The notes under the pieces are model-generated. The model was not told the origin of the DNA and ran no database searches. It was given only the letters and a program-made list of their open reading frames with translations. A program made the translations under genes and the position numbers. Positions 49,402 through 54,773 of a DNA stretch of 54,773 nt are shown one piece after another (position 1 is the stretch's first letter; each line of letters begins with the position of its first letter). The stretch is from positions 111,733 through 166,505 of the forward strand of contig NZ_LMNL01000039.1 of assembly GCF_001422985.1 (NCBI RefSeq), given 5' to 3'. The DNA is from Methylobacterium sp. Leaf117 (GTDB taxonomy: Bacteria > Pseudomonadota > Alphaproteobacteria > Rhizobiales > Beijerinckiaceae).

Positions 49402-50937
49402 ATGACCGACCTGACTGCGGAAATGATTCAGCGTGGCCGCGGGCCCTCTGCACAGGAGGTGGCCCGTCGTCGCGAAGTCGCGCGCGATATGCGCTCGGCC
49501 CGGGAGAAGCTCACCTCGACGAGTGGGTTGGAACGCGCCTTCGATTACGAACTGATCCGGGTCTATGCGCAGTACCGTTCGGGAGCGGTGATCCCGTTGG
49601 CGCTGCTGGGCCTCCTGGTCGCCGGCGTCGCGTCGATCTGGGTGCAGCCGATCGTGGCGGGAGCCTGGGGCCTGTGCCTTCTGGCGACGGTGGCGCTCTC
49701 CAAGCTGCTGACGCGCCGCTTTCTGGCGCAGGACCCGGCCACGGTCTCCGTGCGGCGCTGGCGCCGGGCGTTCATGACGGCGGAATTCCTGCAGAGCACC
49801 GCCTGGGCGATGATGGTCCTGGTCGGCGCCCTTGGCGCGCGCACCTTCGTGCTGTTCGGCCTCGTCATCGTGGCCGCCAAAGCGACCATGCTGGCCGCGA
49901 CCCTGCCGGCCGCCGCCTGTGCGGCGCTGGTGCCGCTCTGCATCGCCGCGCTGTCGCTCCTGGCGGTGTCGCAGGACATGAACACCATGCTGCTGGTGAC
50001 CATGGTGGTCGTCGCGCAGCTGTTCTTCCTGGGGCTCGGACGCCGCGTCTACGCCTCGACGGTCGAGGCTCTGCAATCGCACGCCGAAAAAGACTCGATT
50101 TTCGGCGAGCTGGAACAGGCCAAGGCCAATTCCGACGAGGCCCGGCGCCGCGCAGAGGAGGCCAATCTGGCCAAATCACGCTTCCTCGCCACCATGAGCC
50201 ACGAGTTGCGCACGCCGCTCAACGCCATCCTGGGCTTCTCGGAGGTGATGAAGAACGAGGTGTTCGGCGCTCATGTGGCGGCCTCGTACAAGGAATACGC
50301 CTCCGACATTCACGACAGCGGGCTGCACCTCCTCAACCTCATCAACGAGATCCTCGACCTCTCGCGCATCGAGGCCGGACGCTACGAACTCAACGAGGAA
50401 GCGGTCCAGCTCGGCCATGCGGTCGAGGAGTGCCGCCACATGATGGGCCTGCGCGCGCGCGGCAAGCACCAGATGATCCAGGAGTTCATCGATGATAGCC
50501 TGCCCCGGCTCTGGGCCGACGAGCGGGCGTTGCGCCAGATCGTGCTGAACCTCCTGTCGAACGCGGTAAAATTCACGCCCCCGGGCGGCGAGATCACCAT
50601 CAAGGTCGGCTGGACCTCGTCGGGCGGCCAGTATGTCAGCGTCAAGGACAGCGGGCCGGGCATCCCCGAGGACGAGATCGGCACCGTGATGTCGTCGTTC
50701 GGACGCGGATCGCTGGCGATCAAGACGGCCGAACAGGGCTCGGGCCTCGGTCTGCCCATCGTGAAGGGCCTGATCGACCTGCACGGCGGCAACTTTCAGC
50801 TCAAGTCGAAGCCGCGCGAGGGCACCGAGGTCATCGTGATCTTCCCGGCGAGCCGGGTGATGGAGACCCTGCCGGCCCTGGAAGTGCCCGGCGAATCCCC
50901 GGCGGCTCCCGCCGAGAAGCGGGCCCGTGCCGCCTGA
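49402..50937 (+). CDS. Membrane histidine kinase
   Basis: 511 residues from ATG 49402 (ATG 49375 also possible). About six transmembrane helices at residues ~61-212. A short coiled coil (FGELEQAKANSDEARRRAEEANLAKSR) leads to the HisKA helix FLATMSHELRTPLNAILGFSEVM with His267 as phospho-acceptor. The HATPase domain follows: RQIVLNLLSNAVKFTPPGG (N box), VKDSGPGIPEDE (G1), GSGLGLPIVKGLIDLHGG (G2). No receiver domain and no response regulator gene nearby: an orphan kinase. The sensor is likely the membrane domain. The domain style is like alphaproteobacterial DivJ/PdhS-type kinases, which act on DivK, but that assignment is inference. Divergent from the Ior genes. Confidence 0.88.
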   Translation: MTDLTAEMIQRGRGPSAQEVARRREVARDMRSAREKLTSTSGLERAFDYELIRVYAQYRSGAVIPLALLGLLVAGVASIWVQPIVAGAWGLCLLATVALSKLLTRRFLAQDPATVSVRRWRRAFMTAEFLQSTAWAMMVLVGALGARTFVLFGLVIVAAKATMLAATLPAAACAALVPLCIAALSLLAVSQDMNTMLLVTMVVVAQLFFLGLGRRVYASTVEALQSHAEKDSIFGELEQAKANSDEARRRAEEANLAKSRFLATMSHELRTPLNAILGFSEVMKNEVFGAHVAASYKEYASDIHDSGLHLLNLINEILDLSRIEAGRYELNEEAVQLGHAVEECRHMMGLRARGKHQMIQEFIDDSLPRLWADERALRQIVLNLLSNAVKFTPPGGEITIKVGWTSSGGQYVSVKDSGPGIPEDEIGTVMSSFGRGSLAIKTAEQGSGLGLPIVKGLIDLHGGNFQLKSKPREGTEVIVIFPASRVMETLPALEVPGESPAAPAEKRARAA

Positions 50938-50977
50938 AGGCGGTGCCGTTCAGAGCCGGCGCCGCCCTGGAAGCGGC

Positions 50978-52003
50978 TCAGCCAGCGCTACGCTCCGACA
51001 CCCCGGCCTGGGCGAACGTCTCCATGTCGCGGTGGCAGGCGAGCGCGCCCTTGAGGAGACCGAGGGCAAGGGCCGCGCCAGAGGCCTCGCCGAGGCGCAT
51101 GCCGAGCGCCAGCAGCGGCACGAGGCCGAGGCGCTCGAGCACGTCCGCATGGGCGCCCTCGGCCGAGACGTGGCCGGCGAGGCAATGGTCGAGGAGCGAC
51201 GGGTCGAGGGCGTGCAGGATGGCGGCGGCGGCGGTCGCCACGTAGCCGTCGAGGATGACCGGCACCCGCTGCAGGCGTGCGGCCAGGATCGCCCCCGCGA
51301 TGGCAGCGATCTCGCGGCCTCCGAGGCGGGCCAGGATCTCCAGCGGATCGTCGAGATGGCCGGCATGATGGGCGAGGGCGGCCTCCACCGCCGCGACCTT
51401 GCGGGCGAGCCCGGCCGCGTCGACGCCGGTACCGCGCCCGACCCAATGCGCCGCCTCGCCGCCATAGAGGGCCGCGTAGATCGCCGCCGCCACGGTGGTG
51501 TTGCCGATGCCCATCTCGCCGAGCGCGAGGCAATCGGTGCCGGCGGCCACCGCCTCCATGCCGAACGCCATGGTGGCGACGCAGGCTTTCTCGTCGAAGG
51601 CGGCCTGCGTGGTGATGTCCCCGGTGGGCATGTCGATGGCGAGGTCGAACACCTTGAAGCCGAGGCCGTAGGCGGCGCAGATCTGGTTGATCGCCGCACC
51701 GCCGGCGGCGAAATTGTCGAGCATCTGGCGGTTCACCGCGTCCGGAAAGGCCGAGACGCCCCGGGCGGTGACGCCGTGGCTGCCGGCGAAGACGCAGACC
51801 AGCGGGCGATCGAGGGTCGGCTGGCCCTTGGCCTGCCAGGCAGCCAGCCAGGACACGAGGTGCTCCAGGCGTCCGAGGGCGCCGGCCGGCTTCGTCAGGG
51901 TGGCGTCGCGCTCGGCCACCATCGCCACCGCGTCCCGATCCGGCCCCGGCAGGGTCTCGACGAGGCGGCGGATATCGCTGAACGGGGTGGTGGCGTCGGT
52001 CAT
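50978..52003 (-). CDS. cobT: Nicotinate-nucleotide:dimethylbenzimidazole phosphoribosyltransferase
   Basis: 341 residues. Makes alpha-ribazole phosphate for the lower ligand of cobalamin. Landmarks: LTKPAGALGRLEHLVSWLAAWQ, VFAGSHGVTARGVSAFPDAVNRQML, FAAGGAAINQICAAYG, LALGEMGIGNTTVAAAI, and GRGTGVDAAGLARKV. C-terminal part PVILDGYVATAAAAILHALDP contains the conserved Gly-rich loop. Length matches CobT/CobU. Divergent from cobS with only 102 bp between starts, so they probably share a control region; this gap is too short for a cobalamin riboswitch on both sides. Confidence 0.93.
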   Translation of the reverse strand: MTDATTPFSDIRRLVETLPGPDRDAVAMVAERDATLTKPAGALGRLEHLVSWLAAWQAKGQPTLDRPLVCVFAGSHGVTARGVSAFPDAVNRQMLDNFAAGGAAINQICAAYGLGFKVFDLAIDMPTGDITTQAAFDEKACVATMAFGMEAVAAGTDCLALGEMGIGNTTVAAAIYAALYGGEAAHWVGRGTGVDAAGLARKVAAVEAALAHHAGHLDDPLEILARLGGREIAAIAGAILAARLQRVPVILDGYVATAAAAILHALDPSLLDHCLAGHVSAEGAHADVLERLGLVPLLALGMRLGEASGAALALGLLKGALACHRDMETFAQAGVSERSAG

Positions 52004-52105
52004 GAGGCAATTCCGGTGGCCGGCCCCGGCGCCAGGATGGCGGGCCGCCCGTTGCGGCAGCTATAACGGGCGCGACGCGGGTGGTGAAGGCAAGGCAGGA
52101 TCGCG

Positions 52106-52924
52106 ATGAACGAGGAGGCCGAACCCGCTTTTCCGGGGGCCCGCCTGGCCTACGACCTCGCCGGGTGCCTGCGCTTCTATTCCCGCCTGCCGGTGCCGCG
52201 GCTGCCCGGCGAGGGCGACCCGCACGCGGTGCCGGATTTCCGCTCCCTGCCCCGGATGCTGCCGCTCGCCGGCCTGATCCTCGGCCTGCCCGGTGCCGGG
52301 GTTCTGCTCGGGGCCTGGGGGCTCGGCCTCGGGCCGTTCCTGGCGGCAAGTCTGGCGGTGACGGCGGGCGTCCTCGTGACGGGCGCGCTGCACGAGGATG
52401 GGCTGGCGGATGTCGCCGACGGCTTCGGCGGCGGAGCGAACCCGGCCCGCCGCCTGGAGATCATGCGCGACAGCCGCATCGGCGCCTATGGGGGCGTCGC
52501 CCTGATGCTGTCGCTCGCCCTGCGCATCGGCGCATTGGCGACGCTCCTCGATCGGGTCGGGTCTCTGGCCGCTCTCGCCCTGGTGCTGGCCGCCGCCCTG
52601 TCGCGCAGCGCCGCCTTGGCGCCCCTGGCGCTCCTGGCGCCGGCCCGGCCGGGGGGCGCCGGCGCCTCCGTCGGCCGTCCGAGCCGGGAAACCCTGGCCA
52701 CCGCGACGGCCCTCGCGCTCGCGCTCACGCTGGCGGCTCTCGCCCTCGGGCTGCCGCCCTGGGGCGGCGGCCTGATGATCGGCCTCGGCCTCGCCGCCGC
52801 CCTGGGCGTCACCGCCCTGGCGCAGCGCCAGATCGGCGGCCAGACCGGGGATGTGGTCGGGGCTGCCCAGCAGGCGGCGGAGATCGCGGCGCTGCTCGGG
52901 CTGCTGGCGGCGATCCCCGCCTGA
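52106..52924 (+). CDS. cobS: Adenosylcobinamide-GDP ribazoletransferase
   Basis: 272 residues. Joins AdoCbi-GDP and alpha-ribazole to give cobalamin; inner-membrane protein (called CobV in alphaproteobacteria). Hallmarks: FYSRLPVPRLPGEGDPH, MLPLAGLILGLPGAGVLLG, VTGALHEDGLADVADGFGGGANPARRLEIMRDSRIGAYGGVAL in overlapping parts, with the HEDGLAD-x-x-DG catalytic patch, and a C-terminal GGQTGDVVGAAQQAAEIAALL. Multiple hydrophobic helices. Works directly after CobT. Confidence 0.93.
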   Translation: MNEEAEPAFPGARLAYDLAGCLRFYSRLPVPRLPGEGDPHAVPDFRSLPRMLPLAGLILGLPGAGVLLGAWGLGLGPFLAASLAVTAGVLVTGALHEDGLADVADGFGGGANPARRLEIMRDSRIGAYGGVALMLSLALRIGALATLLDRVGSLAALALVLAAALSRSAALAPLALLAPARPGGAGASVGRPSRETLATATALALALTLAALALGLPPWGGGLMIGLGLAAALGVTALAQRQIGGQTGDVVGAAQQAAEIAALLGLLAAIPA

Positions 52925-52973
52925 CGGCGGCCGGGCTTGATCGCGTCGCCCCGGCCCGTCATGGACAGGGGCG

Positions 52974-53189
52974 ATGACCCAGACCCGTCCCAAACCCTCC
53001 AGTCCCTGCACCAAGCTCTGCCTTCTCGATGCCGCGACCGGCCTGTGCGAGGGCTGTGGCCGCACGCGCGACGAGATCGCCCTGTGGGGCTCCCTCTCCG
53101 AGACGCAGCGGCGGGCCGTGATGGCCACCCTGGAGGCGCGGCTGCGCGACTCCTTCCCGGCGCGTGTCCCCTCCCCGGCCGCCTCATGA
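52974..53189 (+). CDS. DUF1289-family small protein
   Basis: 71 residues. SPCTKLCLLDAATGLCEGCGRTRDEIALWGSLSETQRRAVMATLEARL in overlapping parts holds the DUF1289 pattern: C-x3-C and C-x2-CGRT-x-x-E-I-x-x-W. Cys12, Cys16, Cys24 and Cys27 may bind a metal or Fe-S cluster. Function is not known. The stop overlaps the next start (ATGATG/TGA), so expression is coupled to the downstream protease. Confidence 0.88.
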   Translation: MTQTRPKPSSPCTKLCLLDAATGLCEGCGRTRDEIALWGSLSETQRRAVMATLEARLRDSFPARVPSPAAS

Positions 53190-53875
53190 TGGCCCTCGGC
53201 CTGATTCTCCTGGGCGGTGCCCTCGCGGTCCTGCTGTTCTCGGACGACACCCAGCGCATCGTCGGCATGGAGCCCGACCAGTTCGCCCAATTGGCCATGA
53301 GCGCCGGGCTCCTTGCCGTGGTGGCGGCCGGCTTCTGGCACCAGTTCCGGGGCCGCATGGGCGCCAACCTCACGGCCCTCCTGATCTGGGGCGCCCTCGG
53401 CGCGGCACTGGTGGCCGGCTACGCCTATCGCGACGAGGCCCGGGTCATCGGCGACCGGATGCTCGGGGCGGTACGGCCCGGCAGCGCCGTCACGGGCCCG
53501 AACGGCACCGTGACGATCACCCGGCGCTCGGACGGCAATTTTCACGTCCGGGCCGAGGTGAACGGTCAGCCTCAGGGATTCCAGTTCGACACCGGGGCGA
53601 GTTCCGTCGTCCTCACCGCCGAGAGTGCGGCCGCCCTCGGCCTCCGGCCGGCGGAATCGGAGTTCAGCGTCCGGGTCTCGACGGCCAACGGCGTCACGGT
53701 CGCGGCGCCGGCCTTCCTCGACAGCCTCCGGGTCGGCGCCATCGTCGAGCGCCGCGTCCCGGCCCTGATCAGCCGCCCGGGCGCCGTGCGCGAAAATCTC
53801 CTGGGCATGAGTTTCCTCGACCGGCTGGCCTCGTTCGAGGTCCGGGGCGACCGGTTGGTGCTGCGCGGCCGCTGA
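53186..53875 (+). CDS. Membrane-anchored retropepsin-like aspartic protease (TIGR02281 type)
   Basis: 229 residues from ATG 53186. Up to three N-terminal membrane segments (MMALGLILLGGALAVLLF, LAMSAGLLAVVAAGFW, ALLIWGALGAALVAGYAYRD). The protease domain (about residues 95-229) has GFQFDTGASSVVLTAESAAALGL with the catalytic DTGA motif, then NLLGMSFLDRLASFEVRGDRLVLRGR, the standard ending of bacterial clan-AA single-domain retropepsins, which work as dimers. Periplasmic or membrane-proximal orientation is inferred. Overlaps the DUF1289 gene by 4 nt; a strong hairpin follows. Confidence 0.88.
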   Translation: MMALGLILLGGALAVLLFSDDTQRIVGMEPDQFAQLAMSAGLLAVVAAGFWHQFRGRMGANLTALLIWGALGAALVAGYAYRDEARVIGDRMLGAVRPGSAVTGPNGTVTITRRSDGNFHVRAEVNGQPQGFQFDTGASSVVLTAESAAALGLRPAESEFSVRVSTANGVTVAAPAFLDSLRVGAIVERRVPALISRPGAVRENLLGMSFLDRLASFEVRGDRLVLRGR

Positions 53876-53891
53876 CGTTTTCGCGGAACGA

Positions 53892-53921
53892 GGACGCCGC
53901 CCGGCCGAGCGGGCGGCGTCC
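53892..53921 (+). terminator. Terminator after the aspartic-protease gene
   Basis: GGACGCCGCCC, 8-nt loop, GGGCGGCGTCC, then TGTTTCTC. Perfect 11-bp stem 16 nt after the stop. Confidence 0.75.
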
Positions 53922-54156
53922 TGTTTCTCAGACCTGGTTCGGTCGCCTGTCAGAACCGGTAGGTGAAGTTGCCCTTGACGGCGTGGTCCTGGGCGCGTTC
54001 GCCGACCTGGCCGGTATAGGCCACGCCCAGGGTGGTGGCGCGGCCCAGCCGCACGTCGAGGCCGGCCTGCGCCACCAGGGCGTCGCGGCCGATCGGCGTG
54101 CCCGCCGTCAGGAAGCCCGGACCGGCGCCGAAGCTGAGGAGCGCCTTCGGCACCAC

Positions 54157-54190
54157 CTCGCCGTAGGCCCGGCGGTAGCCCACCAGCCCG
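54157..54190. repeat. 34-bp direct repeat in the autotransporter gene, copy 1
   Basis: Identical over 34 bp to 54216-54249. The copies are offset by 59 bp, which is not a multiple of three, so the duplication breaks the frame. Confidence 0.9.
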
Positions 54191-54215
54191 GGCACCCAGA
54201 AGGCGATGGGCGAGG

Positions 54216-54249
54216 CTCGCCGTAGGCCCGGCGGTAGCCCACCAGCCCG
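54216..54249. repeat. 34-bp direct repeat in the autotransporter gene, copy 2
   Basis: Second copy of the repeat at 54157-54190; 25 bp of unique sequence lies between the two copies. Confidence 0.9.
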
Positions 54250-54773
54250 TGCAGGGACACCGGCGCCCCGGCGCCCAGATCCAGGCTGGTCTGGCCGCGC
54301 ACGCCCACCGTCGAGGTCGCCACCTCGGTGGTCTGGGCTGCGCCGCTCAGGGCCGCGAGCCCGCCCGTCTCGGCGAAGCGGTCGCGCCCGATCGACACGT
54401 AGGCGCCGCCCACGAAGGGCTCGAGGGAGGTCGGCTGGAGCGCGGGCGCCGGGGCCGCCGCCATCACGATCCGGTAGCCGATCTCGCCGAAGCCCTGCAC
54501 GGCGGAGCCGCCGTAGCGGGCCGTGTCGCTGTCGGAGAAGCCCGCGAAGGTGACGCTCCGGCGCAGGCGGCTCGCCTGGTCGGCATAGACCGCGCCGAGG
54601 CGCAGGGCGAAGGGCCCGCGCTCGAAGCCGCCATAGACGCCGCCGAAGCCGCTCTGGATCGTGCCGGAGGACAGACGCCCGGCGCTGTCGAGGCTGGTGA
54701 CGGTGTAGCCGCCGGTGAACCCGAGGCGGAAGCCGGTCTCGAGGCGGACATCGGCGCCGAGCACGAAGCCGGA

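Larger units (their letters stand above)
53950..54773 (-). pseudogene. Autotransporter beta-barrel, frameshifted and cut by the window edge
   Basis: The minus-strand gene enters from the right edge. Frame one (to 54108) encodes beta-barrel repeats: RLETGFRLGFTGGYTVTSLDSAGRL, GGFERGPFALRLGAVYADQ, GFGEIGYRI, EPFVGGAYVSI and LHGLVGYRRAYGE. The barrel end lies in another frame: LVGYRRAYGEVVPKALLSFGAGPGF, QAGLDVRLGRATTLGVAYTGQVGERAQDHAVKGNFTYRF, whose terminal Phe is the outer-membrane insertion signal. A 34-bp direct repeat (offset 59 bp) at 54157-54249 duplicates VGYRRAYGE and shifts the frame. Either a real inactivating duplication or an assembly error. Confidence 0.8.

Noticed and set aside
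52004..52105. Cobalamin riboswitch between cobT and cobS
   Set aside because: The 102-bp gap is too short for a ~200-nt cobalamin riboswitch and no B12-box-like sequence is seen.
1..54773. tRNA, rRNA or CRISPR features
   Set aside because: I looked for tRNA-like arms, rRNA signatures and regularly spaced repeats and saw none; a tRNAscan-SE and CRISPR search would settle it.

Overview
The window is GC-rich DNA from an alphaproteobacterium, most likely a Methylobacterium/Methylorubrum-type member of the Hyphomicrobiales. This is inferred from codon use, gene families and gene order; no rRNA is present to prove it. Nearly all of it is chromosomal coding sequence. I found no tRNA, rRNA or CRISPR array, and one clear insertion sequence (IS630 family).

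Layout, left to right. (1) 1-4291: the 3' end of a repeat-rich surface protein, a small coiled-coil protein and three TadE/TadG-like pilus-assembly or pseudopilin genes. (2) 4409-8463: an unusual island holding three copies of one divergent gene pair. In each pair a 202-residue PAS protein without any classical output domain faces a ~115-residue protein that looks like the tail of an XRE regulator. A free-standing copy of the C-terminal helical domain of the PAS proteins lies between copies one and two. This is my best candidate for an undescribed signalling system. (3) 8759-10364: a TetR regulator and a DJ-1/PfpI gene, each preceded by the same palindromic operator. (4) 10909-17947: a polysaccharide locus (two GT4 glycosyltransferases, a Wzz/GumC-like chain-length protein and a WecG/TagA/CpsF transferase), interrupted by an IS630 element sitting exactly in a stop codon. 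(5) 17972-30251: housekeeping genes (NudK-like Nudix, TusA-like, glutamate-cysteine ligase, RsmE, UbiA, inositol-phosphatase family, cold-shock protein, aminotransferase) mixed with small hypothetical genes and a decayed PfpI/YhbO-type gene.

(6) 30390-38249: assimilatory sulfate reduction. cysH-cysD-cysN run leftwards to a strong terminator. An Lrp-type regulator, cysJ and cysI run rightwards. Together they take sulfate through APS and sulfite to sulfide. (7) 38426-42408: a small hypothetical gene, a TetR regulator with its own palindrome, and an arsenic resistance locus (arsR-arsC-arsB facing arsH across a 47-bp operator region). (8) 42550-54773: a zinc-ribbon membrane protein, an AraC-type regulator, pyrF, a uracil-DNA glycosylase-like gene, a two-subunit molybdenum hydroxylase (IorA/IorB type), a membrane histidine kinase, divergent cobT/cobS for cobalamin assembly, a DUF1289 protein, a membrane-anchored retropepsin-like protease, and a frameshifted autotransporter barrel that runs off the right edge.

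Functions are assigned from protein motifs read by eye. Operators and terminators are inferred from symmetry and position only.
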